Positions 1-9,018 of a DNA stretch of 64,000 nucleotides are shown here, piece after piece. Source of the DNA: Lachnospiraceae bacterium (lineage in GTDB: Bacteria; Bacillota; Clostridia; Lachnospirales; Lachnospiraceae); assembly GCA_021153185.1 (NCBI GenBank), contig JAGKTY010000006.1:21471-85470 (forward strand). Reading direction: 5' to 3'. Position numbers and translations under genes: made by a program. How positions within the stretch are numbered: position 1 is the first letter of the stretch; every line of letters begins with the position of its first letter. A model generated the notes under the pieces. The model saw nothing but the letters and a program-made list of their open reading frames with translations. It was not told the origin of the DNA and made no database searches.

Positions 1-366
1 GCTCTCGCTTTTTTCATTTAACATATCATAAAGAAACATGACTTCTTTATGATTTTTGTTGATGTCATCCAGAACCGTCTGCGCATATTCGCCGACTGCG
101 GAAATCTTGTCGTTGGAAATCCGCTCAAGTCCGCGCTCTGCCTTCTCCATCGAATAAGAAAGCGTCTCCTCCACCATTTCATCTACAGAAATCTTTGCAT
201 CTTCAATATGTCCATCCAGTGCTGCCCGGATTTCCTCTCTTGAAAGCTCCACATTTTGTACTTCATCTTCTGACTTGCTCTCCGGAATGACGTATCCCGC
301 AACCAAAAGAACAATTCCCAAAATTAAAAATGCTATTTCTATCCCTGTCATGTTTTTTCCCATCAT
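1..366 (-). CDS. Single-pass membrane protein at the end of the fla/che operon (DUF6115/SwrB-like), partial
   Basis: The reading frame stays open for 122 codons from an ATG pair at 366/363 to the left edge, so the C-terminus is missing. Residues 6-25 form one hydrophobic segment (MTGIEIAFLILGIVLLVAGY). A charged, glutamate-rich helix-like region with coiled-coil character follows. A further ATG at 351 has GGGA just upstream and could be the true start. By position (downstream of sigD) and topology (short N-terminal anchor, cytoplasmic tail) it resembles B. subtilis SwrB, an activator of flagellar type III export, and the DUF6115 proteins of clostridial flagellar loci. That parallel is inferred from layout, not from residue-level homology. 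Confidence 0.75.
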   Translation of the reverse strand, partial: MMGKNMTGIEIAFLILGIVLLVAGYVIPESKSEDEVQNVELSREEIRAALDGHIEDAKISVDEMVEETLSYSMEKAERGLERISNDKISAVGEYAQTVLDDINKNHKEVMFLYDMLNEKSES

Positions 367-383
367 AATATGCCGATTCGAAC

Positions 384-695
384 TCAAACCGACATATCAA
401 ATCCTTTGTTTCCTTTAATAATTACTTTTCCGTCATCTGCAGGTTTGCGGCGGTTTTTGCCACCGTCACCCATGTACGTATTTTTCCCTTTTTCGCGCGC
501 ATCTGCATGCGTATCACTTTTGCTGCTGTCTTCTCCGTGCTGAACAGACCGGGCATCCCTAAGCACACGTTTGTCCTGTCCATCCTGCAGTTGCTGCTGT
601 TCTGCCAAAGGACGTGCGTCCTCATGCTGCTTGAGAATGGAGAAATCCTGTGTCCGCAGATTCATTCCATTCATCTCAACGAATCCAATCGCCAT
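384..695 (-). CDS. Small, highly charged hypothetical protein of the flagellar operon
   Basis: A 103-residue protein that starts at an ATG with a good ribosome site (GGAGG, 6 bases spacing). It lies 11 bases after fapA and 17 bases before the next gene, so it is almost certainly part of the operon. It has no membrane segment and no cysteine. The N-terminus (MAIGFVEMNGMNLRTQDFS) is the only ordered-looking part; residues 20-90 are rich in Q, D, K, R and G and are probably disordered. I do not recognise a family. A role in flagellar assembly is only suggested by position. Confidence 0.7.
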   Translation of the reverse strand: MAIGFVEMNGMNLRTQDFSILKQHEDARPLAEQQQLQDGQDKRVLRDARSVQHGEDSSKSDTHADAREKGKNTYMGDGGKNRRKPADDGKVIIKGNKGFDMSV

Positions 696-706
696 ACACT
701 GCCTCC

Positions 707-2299
707 TTAGATTGTACGCGTTCTGATTTCACCTTTTTCGTAAACAAATTTACAACGGCTTACGGTCTGTTTCAAAATCATCGACGCATCCGAAATGGAA
801 ATCTTCGTGCCGGCAAACGCCTCCTGTTTGACAATAACAGCTGCACTGCTTGCACCACGAAGTGCTTCTTCGAACTCATCGTATTCTGCCTCAACCACAT
901 CAAGCCTGCTTGACTGCTGCTCATTTAATTGCATAAGCTGCTGCAAATATTTAATCTGTTCCTGCGTCAATTTGGTGCCTTCCTTCACCTTTTGCGAAAG
1001 GCTGATGATAATCGGGCGGATCTGTTTGAGATTCTTCTGCAGTTCCAGCATCTCCTTATGAAGCTCCTGAAAATGCGTCTTCTGCTCCGGATCAACACCT
1101 ACCTCCGCCAGTGTTTCGGAACCCATGCTGCTGCCAAGAATCCTACAGCTCACCTGCTTTGTCGCACGGACACTACCTCCGGCAATGAATCCTTTTCTGC
1201 CGTCGATATTGATCGTATCCGTCGCCGATAAAAAGCTGTGCAGCACACTGTCTGCCTCGATATAAGAACCGCTTTTGACGGTACAGTTTTCAAAGAAACG
1301 CGATACAATAGAGCCACCTGCAGTGAGCGTGCCCTTTCCCATACCGTTCATACCACGCTCCAGTACGATGTTACCACCCGCTTCAATCTGGGCAGCCTCA
1401 ACAATGCCGCGTACCTCCACATTGGCGTGTGCCTTTATGCTGTAACCTGACTGTACTGTTCCATTGACAATGACACTACCGAGAGACTCGATATTTCCGG
1501 TGGAAGGTCCTACGTCATCCACCTCATATACATCTGAAACGACTACTTTTCCGCCAAGCAGAGATACATGTCCGTCAATCTCTGCGTAAAGCGTCATGCG
1601 GTCTTCAGAAATTTTGACATTTTTACCATACTTGAGATGAACCGGCTTTACAGGCTTTGGCTGTAAGTTTTCACCGAGTACTGTCGTGCCCGGCTCTCCT
1701 TTTACTTCTTTGATTAATTCTGCAAGAAGGTGTCCCTCTTTGCAGTGCGAAATCGTATTTAACGAATGGAAATCAACCGAACCGTCCGGATTACGCGCAG
1801 GTTTGTTGTCAAAATTGGTCGTGAAATGATATTTGATACTGCCGTCATGTCCTTCTTTTGCCGGCTGACCTTTGGCAAGGACAATCGGTGTCATGTAAAC
1901 AGGCATCGTCATCTGCTGAGCGATGGCATCATCATCAAATCCAAAACGGATGCCTCTATCTCTCATCATCTGTATAATTTCTGTTCTGGAAAGTCTGCCG
2001 CCGTCACTGCTAGGCGCATAAAACCTGGCGGTAAGCGTCATACGGTCTGCAGCGAGCTCCATGACACACATCTCTTTTTGACGCTGTTCAATCGGCGCAC
2101 CGATTTTTCCGACGTGGTTTCCTGCTCCTGTCTCGTTCACAAGTGCACGAATCACCTTGTTGTCTACTTCAAAGATACTCTGCGTCTGTAAATACGCAAT
2201 GATTTCGTCATATGTGACCGCTTCGCCGCCTTCCGTTGGCGGAACAATCACCAAATTCAAAGCATCCTGTGTATGCTCCAGATAAAAATATCCATTCAT
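707..2299 (-). CDS. fapA: FapA, flagellar assembly protein A (DUF342)
   Basis: A 530-residue protein of the FapA/DUF342 family. The middle (about residues 240-400) is a run of short glycine-rich repeats, for example SLGSVIVNGTVQSG and EAGGNIVLERG, typical of the polymer-forming right-handed beta-helix of this family. The C-terminal 130 residues contain a predicted coiled coil. Family members often sit in flagellar or chemotaxis operons; the molecular role is poorly known and may be a cytoplasmic scaffold. I prefer the ATG at 2299 because GAGG lies 7 bases upstream; the ATG at 2305 is only 1 base from it. It follows sigD by 23 bases and is probably co-transcribed with it. Confidence 0.9.
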   Translation of the reverse strand: MNGYFYLEHTQDALNLVIVPPTEGGEAVTYDEIIAYLQTQSIFEVDNKVIRALVNETGAGNHVGKIGAPIEQRQKEMCVMELAADRMTLTARFYAPSSDGGRLSRTEIIQMMRDRGIRFGFDDDAIAQQMTMPVYMTPIVLAKGQPAKEGHDGSIKYHFTTNFDNKPARNPDGSVDFHSLNTISHCKEGHLLAELIKEVKGEPGTTVLGENLQPKPVKPVHLKYGKNVKISEDRMTLYAEIDGHVSLLGGKVVVSDVYEVDDVGPSTGNIESLGSVIVNGTVQSGYSIKAHANVEVRGIVEAAQIEAGGNIVLERGMNGMGKGTLTAGGSIVSRFFENCTVKSGSYIEADSVLHSFLSATDTINIDGRKGFIAGGSVRATKQVSCRILGSSMGSETLAEVGVDPEQKTHFQELHKEMLELQKNLKQIRPIIISLSQKVKEGTKLTQEQIKYLQQLMQLNEQQSSRLDVVEAEYDEFEEALRGASSAAVIVKQEAFAGTKISISDASMILKQTVSRCKFVYEKGEIRTRTI

Positions 2300-2322
2300 C
2301 CTCATACCTCACAGTTCTATAT

Positions 2323-3096
2323 CTATAGATCTGTTAAAATACCCATGTAATTGCCCATTTTTTTCTTCATTTTGGAAAGTGCTTTCGTATGAAGCTGAGA
2401 AATTCTCGACTCTGAAACCTCCAAAATGTTGCTGATTTCTTTTAAGGTTAATTCCTCATAGTAGTAAAGAATGATTACCTTTTTCTCTTTTTCGGTAAGG
2501 AGCTCAAGCGCATCTTTTAAGGTCTGCTTCAGCTCTGCCTGGAGAGATACATCCTCCGGCACTTCAAACTGACTGGAGCTGTTTGCGCGCTCGCTCTTGA
2601 TTTCAGATCCGCCAGCCTCCAAATACTCGTTCAGGGAAACAACGCCCGTAATCTTCATCTGGGACTGCCAGTCCGTATATTCTTCATCAGAAATCCCGAG
2701 TGCCTCGGCAATTTCCTCATCCGATGCACAGCGTCCCGTGCGCTGTTCAATGTCATGCATTACCTGATCAATCTTTTTTTGTCTCTGGCGAATCGTTCTC
2801 GGAATCCAATCCATCTTACGGATCTGATCCAAAATCGCACCACGGATACGCAGACTTGCATACGTCTCAAACTTGATGTCCTTTGACATATCAAATTTAT
2901 CAATCGCATCAATCAACCCGAAAATACCATAGCTTACAAGATCGTCAAGCTCTACATTGTATCCAAGATACATATGCAGTCTCCCCGCGACAACCTTCAC
3001 CAGTGGTGCATATTCTAATATGATTCTCTCACGAATGGAAGCATCTTTGGTATGACTGTACTCCACCCATAGACGCTTTCTTGCGTTTTCATCCAT
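2323..3096 (-). CDS. sigD: Flagellar RNA polymerase sigma factor SigD/FliA (sigma-28)
   Basis: A 257-residue sigma-70-family protein of the FliA/WhiG group. Region 2 is around residues 45-80 (ELDDLVSYGIFGLIDAIDKF, then the FETYASLRIRGAILD segment). Region 3 is around 110-150. Region 4 with its helix-turn-helix is around 215-245 (LKEISNILEVSESRISQL). It directs core polymerase to late flagellar, flagellin and chemotaxis promoters. The ATG has GGAG 9 bases upstream. It lies near the end of the operon, as in B. subtilis, so its level should depend on transcription through the whole locus. The anti-sigma factor FlgM is not in this window. Confidence 0.97.
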   Translation of the reverse strand: MDENARKRLWVEYSHTKDASIRERIILEYAPLVKVVAGRLHMYLGYNVELDDLVSYGIFGLIDAIDKFDMSKDIKFETYASLRIRGAILDQIRKMDWIPRTIRQRQKKIDQVMHDIEQRTGRCASDEEIAEALGISDEEYTDWQSQMKITGVVSLNEYLEAGGSEIKSERANSSSQFEVPEDVSLQAELKQTLKDALELLTEKEKKVIILYYYEELTLKEISNILEVSESRISQLHTKALSKMKKKMGNYMGILTDL

Positions 3097-3116
3097 ATCT
3101 TTTCACTCCACAAGCA

Positions 3117-3392
3117 TTATTCCGCAGATTGTGATTTTAAAGCAACTGCGCCTTCCTCGCTTATTTCTTCCTCATTTGGTACTGCTTCTTCCTCATTTTC
3201 CTCCGCCTGTTCTGCCGCTTCAAACCGGTCCAATAGAACCACAAAAACAGAACCAATCACATAGAAAACAATCAGGACCGCCAGGAGAATCCAAAGCATC
3301 GTTACAAGTGGATAGTGCATCACATACATAACAATACTCGCAATGCTTCCCGCCAATAACATCAGTACCACCGGAATCTGCTTCGTCTTCAT
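3117..3392 (-). CDS. Small two-segment membrane protein between cheD and sigD
   Basis: A 91-residue protein. Two hydrophobic segments (about residues 7-24 and 29-55, including MLWILLAVLIVFYVIGSVFV) are followed by an acidic tail with many glutamates. The start is the ATG at 3392, with GGAGGA 5-6 bases upstream; a GTG at 3404 lies ahead of that ribosome site and is unlikely. It sits 18 bases after cheD and 20 before sigD, so it belongs to the operon. I do not recognise a named family. Similar small anchored proteins occur in clostridial flagellar operons without known function. Confidence 0.8.
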   Translation of the reverse strand: MKTKQIPVVLMLLAGSIASIVMYVMHYPLVTMLWILLAVLIVFYVIGSVFVVLLDRFEAAEQAEENEEEAVPNEEEISEEGAVALKSQSAE

Positions 3393-3410
3393 ATATTCCT
3401 CCACATCAGC

Positions 3411-3896
3411 TCAGATTACCTTCTCCGGTTTGCCTACGGAACGAATGATAAAATCCCCTGATTCCGGATAGAACACAACGGTTCTACCATAATTTTCTCC
3501 CGTATCTTCCGCAAGAAGCGGAATATGTAATTCCTGCAGTTTTTTCTTGGAGGCCGCCACATTGCGCTCCCCCACGCGCACAAGCGCATTATTGCTCTGA
3601 AATGCAAACATCTGTGCGCCACCGGCAATCTTGGCAACAAGTCTCGTTTTGCTTGCGCCCGCAGCAACAATCTGCTTTACCAACTCTTCAATTCCGGTAT
3701 CTGCAAATTTTGGAATATTTTTGTTGTCTTTAATCTGCGTGCTATCCGGCAACATCACATGTGCCAGCCCGCCGATTCCCGTTTTGGGGTCACGGATTGC
3801 AATCCCAACACAGGAACCAAGTCCTAATGTCGTAACGGCATTTGGGCTCACGCAAATCTTCAGATCTGCCATACCAACTTTTATTATTTCGCCCAT
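3411..3896 (-). CDS. cheD: CheD, chemoreceptor glutamine deamidase
   Basis: A 161-residue CheD. The catalytic cysteine is C29 in LGLGSCVGI and the histidine is H46 in GGLAHVMLP, both in the expected spacing. CheD deamidates glutamines on chemoreceptors and binds CheC, linking receptor adaptation to CheY-P levels. It is directly downstream of cheC, its usual partner. The start lacks a strong ribosome site (GGAAAA just upstream), so translation may be coupled to cheC. Confidence 0.96.
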   Translation of the reverse strand: MGEIIKVGMADLKICVSPNAVTTLGLGSCVGIAIRDPKTGIGGLAHVMLPDSTQIKDNKNIPKFADTGIEELVKQIVAAGASKTRLVAKIAGGAQMFAFQSNNALVRVGERNVAASKKKLQELHIPLLAEDTGENYGRTVVFYPESGDFIIRSVGKPEKVI

Positions 3897-3923
3897 TTTT
3901 CCATCTTTCTCAACTCTCTCATC

Positions 3924-4538
3924 CTACATTCCAAGGGAACGCATGATTTTATCATGTGACTCCAAATCCGGCACAAGGATAAAATATCCATCAATCGCAA
4001 CATCATCTGAAAACTGTGTCTGAATCAACAGAATTTTATCGCCAACCGCACCAAACTCAATCGCCGGCACACTTAAAATTGCACCTGCCATATCAATACT
4101 CACATCCGGAACAGATGGATATATTTTCATATTGGTCAGCATGGAAAGTGCATTTAAATAAGCACCTGTAATGATATTTCCAATTTCTTTGAGCGCTGAA
4201 AGCTGGATCTCATCAAACTGTCCGGAACCGTCATCTTCCATACCCATCAGTCTCGCAACAAGCGAATGTGCTGCTCTTTCCTCACATAGAAACATAATGC
4301 TGCCCGTGATATCACCTTCCACCATCAGGTAAATACCTGCCATAACAAGTTCTTCACCACCTATGGAAGCGCCCACTTCGTCAAAATCCAACACTTTGAC
4401 CTGCGGCACCTTCATATCCACTTTTTCGTTTAAAAGCTGCGAAAGTGCAGTAGTAGCATTTCCGGCACCAATATTTCCAATCTCTTTTAGTACGTCAAAA
4501 TACTGCGAAGACATTTCTTCTAAGTGTAACTCAGCCAT
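3924..4538 (-). CDS. cheC: CheC, CheY-P phosphatase
   Basis: A 204-residue CheC with both pseudo-repeated active-site motifs: LKEIGNIGAGNATTALS near residue 17 and LKEIGNIITGAYLNALS near residue 116. The E and N of each are the residues that position water on CheY-P in this family. It removes phosphate from CheY and binds CheD. The ATG has GGAGGG immediately upstream. The cheW-cheC-cheD order is that of B. subtilis. Confidence 0.96.
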   Translation of the reverse strand: MAELHLEEMSSQYFDVLKEIGNIGAGNATTALSQLLNEKVDMKVPQVKVLDFDEVGASIGGEELVMAGIYLMVEGDITGSIMFLCEERAAHSLVARLMGMEDDGSGQFDEIQLSALKEIGNIITGAYLNALSMLTNMKIYPSVPDVSIDMAGAILSVPAIEFGAVGDKILLIQTQFSDDVAIDGYFILVPDLESHDKIMRSLGM

Positions 4539-4549
4539 GAACCCTCCAA

Positions 4550-5017
4550 TTATGCGTTATTCTCTTTCTCCTTGTCAGCAAATACGAGATTCATATCAAG
4601 AAGAGAAATCAGTGCATCTCCATTTTTACCGATTCCGCTGATAAACGAAGCTCTTCCGGCTTTTGAATCATATGACTGCTTTTCAATGGTGTCCTCTGAC
4701 AGTGTAACGACTTCTTTGACATTATCCACAATAATACCGATACGCTCACCGCTTTCTAATTTGACGATAATAATACGTGTATCGTCTGTAATCTCATCCT
4801 CTGCAAGATTCATTTTGATACGAATACTTACAACCGGGATGACCTCGCCTCGCAGATTAATGACACCTTTTATTTCTTTTTGTACTCTTGGAATGCGGGT
4901 AATATGCTGCATACGGACAATGTTATCGACATAGCTGATATCAATTCCGTAATTCTCGCTTCCAAGTCCAACTACGATATACTGTATTGTGTTATATGAT
5001 ACGTTCAACTCTTCCAT
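4550..5017 (-). CDS. cheW: CheW, chemotaxis coupling protein
   Basis: A 155-residue single CheW domain that links chemoreceptors to CheA. The core motif INLRGEVIPVVSIRIKM is present. I place the start at the ATG at 5017 (MEELNVSYNT), which has GGGGAGG 7 bases upstream. An in-frame TTG at 5023 is too close to that site. It follows cheA by 13 bases. Confidence 0.96.
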   Translation of the reverse strand: MEELNVSYNTIQYIVVGLGSENYGIDISYVDNIVRMQHITRIPRVQKEIKGVINLRGEVIPVVSIRIKMNLAEDEITDDTRIIIVKLESGERIGIIVDNVKEVVTLSEDTIEKQSYDSKAGRASFISGIGKNGDALISLLDMNLVFADKEKENNA

Positions 5018-5030
5018 CGTCAATCCTCCC

Positions 5031-7112
5031 CTAAATCAAAGCGTTCGCGTCTACAATTAAGGCAATCTCACCATCGCCAAGGATTGTAGCACCACTGATT
5101 AATTTGCTCTTCTTAATATATTTACTTAAGGACTTGATAACGATTTCCTGTTGTCCAATGAGTTCATCTACAACAAGACCGGCCAGCTTGTCGCCCTTCT
5201 TTGCGATAACGACAGTAAGGTTATCCTCCGGTCCCTTGGTAGAGGCGATATCAAGATGCTCGCTCAAGCGCACGATCGGAATGACCGAACCGCGAAGGTT
5301 GATAACCTCACGATTTTCAACAAGCTTCAGATCAGACGGATTGACATCCTCAATTGTCTGAATAGAGCCAAGGCTGATTGCGTATTTCTCGCCACCAACA
5401 ACAACCATGAGCGCCTGGATAATCGCAAGTGTAAGTGGCAGACGAATCGTCCAGCAGCTTCCGACGCCGAGCTGACTCTTAACCTCAACTTCACCACTTA
5501 ATGATTCAATTTTGGACTTCACGACATCGAGTCCAACGCCTCGTCCGGATACGTCTGTTACCTGTTTTGCAGTCGAGAAGCTTGGAAGGAACAACAGATT
5601 GATGATATCCTTATCATCCATATTTTCTGCCTGCTCTTCTGTAATCGTACCTCTGTCAATGGCTTTGCGGCGCACTGCATCCACATCAATACCGTTACCG
5701 TCATCTCTGACTTCAATGACAACGTTATTGCCATCCTGGTAGGCATCTAAGAAAATAGAACCAACTTCCGGCTTACCTCTCTCCTTACGTACTTCTGCAG
5801 ACTCAAGACCATGATCGGCACTGTTACGCAATAAATGCATAAGCGGATCACCAATCTCATCAACAACCGTACGGTCAAGCTCTGTCTCCTCACCTGACAT
5901 AAACAGCTGCATTTTTTTGTCTAGTTTCTTAGAAAGATCACGCACCATCTTCGGGAATTTGGCTACAACCGACTCGATTGGAACCATTCGAACCTTCATG
6001 ACAGATTCATGTAAGTTGGTTGTTACACTCTCTAAGTACTCGATATGTTCATTGACACCGCCGTCAAGGTTGCTTGAAGTAACGAGGGAGTTTTTGGCAA
6101 TAATTAGCTCGCTGACAAGGTTCATCAGCACATCGAGCTTCTCAATGTCAACTCTGACCGTACGGTTTGCAACCGGTTTGCCCACCGGCTTCTTATCCTG
6201 TTTTGCAGGTGCAGAAGAAGCCATCTTGTCTGCTTTTGGCGCATTACTTGCAGCCTGTACCACTTCCGTTTTTTCTTCCTTGACACTTCCTTCTGCCTTT
6301 GGTGCCTCAATCTGCATATTGTCAATGACACAATCTTCTATTTCAGACACGCTCAAAACAGCCTTTTGAACAGCGTCCATCGCACTGTCCGAAACAAACA
6401 CCAGACTGAAGTCATTTTCAAATTTTTCGTCTTCGATATCCTGTGTCGAAGGAGCAGATACAATAATCTCTCCATGCTCTTCGAGCGCTTTGAACACAAG
6501 GAATGCTCTTGCAGCCTTGAGGATACAGTTCTCGCTGACACAGACTGTCATGCCATACACTTTTTTGCCCTGTGCAAGTGCCTCTGACAGCACAGTTTTC
6601 TCTGACTCGCCAAGCGGAATCGTTTTAAATTTGGCCTTTTCCGAAGAAGCATCTGCCGTTTCAGCCGCTGCCGTTTCTGCCGCCTCTGTTGCTTCCGCAG
6701 CTGCCGGCGCCGGTGCAGGCTCTGCTTTTTCTCCATTTAAGATGTCATTGAGTGCCTTGATTAAGTGCTCGTTCTCATTGTCACCTTCGTCTGATGTATT
6801 CTGGATATTGTCCGTATACTCCTCCAGTGCATCCAACACCTGGAAAAGAACATCCACCATAGAACCATCAACTTTGATAGAGCCGTTACGCACTTCTGAG
6901 AACACGTTCTCCATATCGTGTGTCAGATTCTGCATATTCTTGTAACCCATTGTTCCGGCCATTCCCTTCATGGAATGTGCAGCCCTGAAAATCTCATTGA
7001 TCACGTCCATATTTTCAGGCTCTTGTTCCAGAATCATAAGCTGGTCGCTCAGACTCTGTAAATGTTCTTTTGTTTCATCCAGAAAGATTTCAAGATATTG
7101 ACTTACATCCAT
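5031..7112 (-). CDS. cheA: CheA, chemotaxis histidine kinase
   Basis: A 693-residue CheA. Domains in order: Hpt (residues 1-105, phospho-acceptor H46 in FRAAHSMKGMAG), an alanine-rich linker, a P2-like CheY/CheB-binding region (about 165-280), dimerisation helices (MNLVSELIIAKNSL), the ATPase with the N box (LMHLLRNSADHGLE), G1 box (VRDDGNGID) and GRGVGLDVV, and a C-terminal CheW-like domain. The start is the ATG at 7112 (MDVSQYLEIF), one base after the cheB stop; a run of G lies 9 bases upstream. A longer frame to 7175 exists, but it overlaps cheB and gives a non-family N-terminus. Confidence 0.97.
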   Translation of the reverse strand: MDVSQYLEIFLDETKEHLQSLSDQLMILEQEPENMDVINEIFRAAHSMKGMAGTMGYKNMQNLTHDMENVFSEVRNGSIKVDGSMVDVLFQVLDALEEYTDNIQNTSDEGDNENEHLIKALNDILNGEKAEPAPAPAAAEATEAAETAAAETADASSEKAKFKTIPLGESEKTVLSEALAQGKKVYGMTVCVSENCILKAARAFLVFKALEEHGEIIVSAPSTQDIEDEKFENDFSLVFVSDSAMDAVQKAVLSVSEIEDCVIDNMQIEAPKAEGSVKEEKTEVVQAASNAPKADKMASSAPAKQDKKPVGKPVANRTVRVDIEKLDVLMNLVSELIIAKNSLVTSSNLDGGVNEHIEYLESVTTNLHESVMKVRMVPIESVVAKFPKMVRDLSKKLDKKMQLFMSGEETELDRTVVDEIGDPLMHLLRNSADHGLESAEVRKERGKPEVGSIFLDAYQDGNNVVIEVRDDGNGIDVDAVRRKAIDRGTITEEQAENMDDKDIINLLFLPSFSTAKQVTDVSGRGVGLDVVKSKIESLSGEVEVKSQLGVGSCWTIRLPLTLAIIQALMVVVGGEKYAISLGSIQTIEDVNPSDLKLVENREVINLRGSVIPIVRLSEHLDIASTKGPEDNLTVVIAKKGDKLAGLVVDELIGQQEIVIKSLSKYIKKSKLISGATILGDGEIALIVDANALI

Positions 7113-7113
7113 T

Positions 7114-8220
7114 CTAATGTACCCCCACATTCTTCGTAATCGACTGATAAAGCTCCGTAAGCGGAATGACCTCATCTGCCATATTACTGTTTACTATGCT
7201 TCTAGGCATGCCGTACACTGCACAAGTCTCCGCCGACTGTGCGATGACATGAACCTGTTTCGCCGCCTTCAAATGTTTGATTCCTTCTGTGCCATCTGCA
7301 CCCATACCTGTCATGACCACACAACAGATTTCTTCGAAATCAGAATCCCTGAGCGTCTCGTACATATAGTTTGCACAAGGTCTTACACCTTCCCTGGTCG
7401 GTTCATCTGTATAATAAATCTTGTACTGTGCGCCAACCCGTTTGATTTTCATGTGTTGTCCACCCTTGGCAAGATAAACCGTTCCCTTCTCGAGCACATC
7501 TCCCTCTGCTGCTTCCTTGACATGCACTTCACTAAGTGAATCAAGTCTGTCCGCAAGGGAAGCTGTAAACCCTGCAGGCATATGCTGTACAACAAGGACG
7601 GCTGCATTGAGACCCGCCGGGAGCTTTGGAATCACTTCAATCAGTGCCTTCGGACCGCCTGTACTGCTTGCAATCGCAACAATCTTTTTGCCCTTTACCG
7701 TAGATGGATTTCTGCGGACCGGTGGCAGTTCAACGACCGGCTGCCCCTTTGAAACCCTTGAAAACGTAGGTGTCTTTTTCTCTTCCGCCGGCAAAGCACC
7801 CTGGCTTACGGCAGGAAATGCCGCCCTGGCTGTCGCATCAAGGATATTCAGGAAAGAAACCGAATACTCTTCGCCCTGTGCGTCAAACACATTTCTCGGT
7901 TTATGTACGAACTCAAACGCACCCTCATTGAGCGCATCCATCGTAATCTGTGCACCCTCTTTGGTGAGCGTTGAATTCATGATGACCTTTGCCCGGATAC
8001 CGCGTTTGTTGATTTCACGAAGAACGCCCAGTCCATCAAGCTTTGGCATTACGATATCCAGCACAACTGCATCGTACTGCTTCTGACTCAGTTTTTGGAT
8101 GGCATCCTCGCCGTCTACCGCAGTATCTTCCACAAGGAATCGTTCATCTCCGTTAATTATATCACACACAATTCTTCTCATGAGTGCAGAGTCATCTACA
8201 ACTAATATTTTTTTCTTCAT
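7114..8220 (-). CDS. cheB: CheB, chemoreceptor methylesterase/deamidase
   Basis: A 368-residue CheB: an N-terminal receiver with phospho-acceptor D55 (VVLDIVMPKLDGLG), a linker of about 60 residues, and the methylesterase domain with the triad S186 (IASSTGGP), H213 (QHMPAGF) and D309 (GMGADGTEG). It removes methyl groups from receptors during adaptation. The start is the ATG at 8220 with AGGAG 5 bases upstream; an earlier GTG at 8235 precedes that site. The matching methyltransferase CheR is not in the window. Confidence 0.97.
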   Translation of the reverse strand: MKKKILVVDDSALMRRIVCDIINGDERFLVEDTAVDGEDAIQKLSQKQYDAVVLDIVMPKLDGLGVLREINKRGIRAKVIMNSTLTKEGAQITMDALNEGAFEFVHKPRNVFDAQGEEYSVSFLNILDATARAAFPAVSQGALPAEEKKTPTFSRVSKGQPVVELPPVRRNPSTVKGKKIVAIASSTGGPKALIEVIPKLPAGLNAAVLVVQHMPAGFTASLADRLDSLSEVHVKEAAEGDVLEKGTVYLAKGGQHMKIKRVGAQYKIYYTDEPTREGVRPCANYMYETLRDSDFEEICCVVMTGMGADGTEGIKHLKAAKQVHVIAQSAETCAVYGMPRSIVNSNMADEVIPLTELYQSITKNVGVH

Positions 8221-8235
8221 ATAACTCCTATCCAC

Positions 8236-8955
8236 TTATCGTTTTTCTTTCCGACGGTTTTTCCGCTCCTCTTCAAAGATAAAACGGATGATTTCCTCCC
8301 GTGCGTCCTTCTTAATGTAGGTAAACTGCACACGGTGTTCATATTCCCCCACTTTGTTCGGAATTTTTTGGGAAAGCAGTACCTTTGCAACAATCTCAAA
8401 CCGCTTTTGTGTCTCATTCATCGGAAGCAGGAATTCCAAAACAATGAGGGAATCCTTTTCATATACTTCTTTTCCGACAAAACGCATTCCGCCGCCTGAA
8501 ATATCCACAATCGTGCTCTCTCTTTTTGGAAGTCCCGGTTCAATATACAACTCGCCCTGTTCAATACTCTTCATTTCATCCGGCAAAAGCTCTCTTGCCT
8601 GCATCGGAAGAACACAAGCATACCGGAAATACTCCCTGCGCTGCTGTTTCTTTAAATCAGAGGTTACTTCAAATAACAGCGTATAAACGTTGTTATCCTT
8701 ATATCTGTCGGCCACGCGCGCAGTGCACGCATATAATCCTTTTGCTGTAAAGAACGTAATTTTGTACTCTCCGTCAACCGGCAGCAAAATGATCTTCTTT
8801 TGCACGATTGGCATCAATATTTCTATTTTCTCATCATTAATAACATCATAAACCTTGGATGTATATATTTTTATCTCCGCCCCCGGCTTTGACGCCACCC
8901 TTGAGATGGCTGTCATTTCGACATTATCACCGGGATTGACTAAACTTGTTAACAT
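8236..8955 (-). CDS. PilZ-domain c-di-GMP-binding protein (YpfA/YcgR-like flagellar brake)
   Basis: A 239-residue protein with an N-terminal YcgR/YpfA-like beta domain (about 1-100) and a C-terminal PilZ domain. The c-di-GMP signature is intact: the arginine motif QQRREYFRY near residue 105 and DISGGGMRF near residue 155. In B. subtilis, YpfA/MotI binds the stator when c-di-GMP is high and slows the motor. Encoding it between flhG and cheB suggests the same job here. The tail is very basic (about the last 15 residues). Confidence 0.92.
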   Translation of the reverse strand: MLTSLVNPGDNVEMTAISRVASKPGAEIKIYTSKVYDVINDEKIEILMPIVQKKIILLPVDGEYKITFFTAKGLYACTARVADRYKDNNVYTLLFEVTSDLKKQQRREYFRYACVLPMQARELLPDEMKSIEQGELYIEPGLPKRESTIVDISGGGMRFVGKEVYEKDSLIVLEFLLPMNETQKRFEIVAKVLLSQKIPNKVGEYEHRVQFTYIKKDAREEIIRFIFEEERKNRRKEKR

Positions 8956-9018
8956 GTAATGTATCCACCCACTATCTTTCTTGCCTGAATAAACTGTCTG
9001 CGTCTTTTACCGATTTGT

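Noticed and set aside
7113..7175. Longer CheA start (21 extra residues)
   Set aside because: Overlaps cheB, basic residues unlike CheA; the ATG at 7112 follows a G-rich ribosome site.
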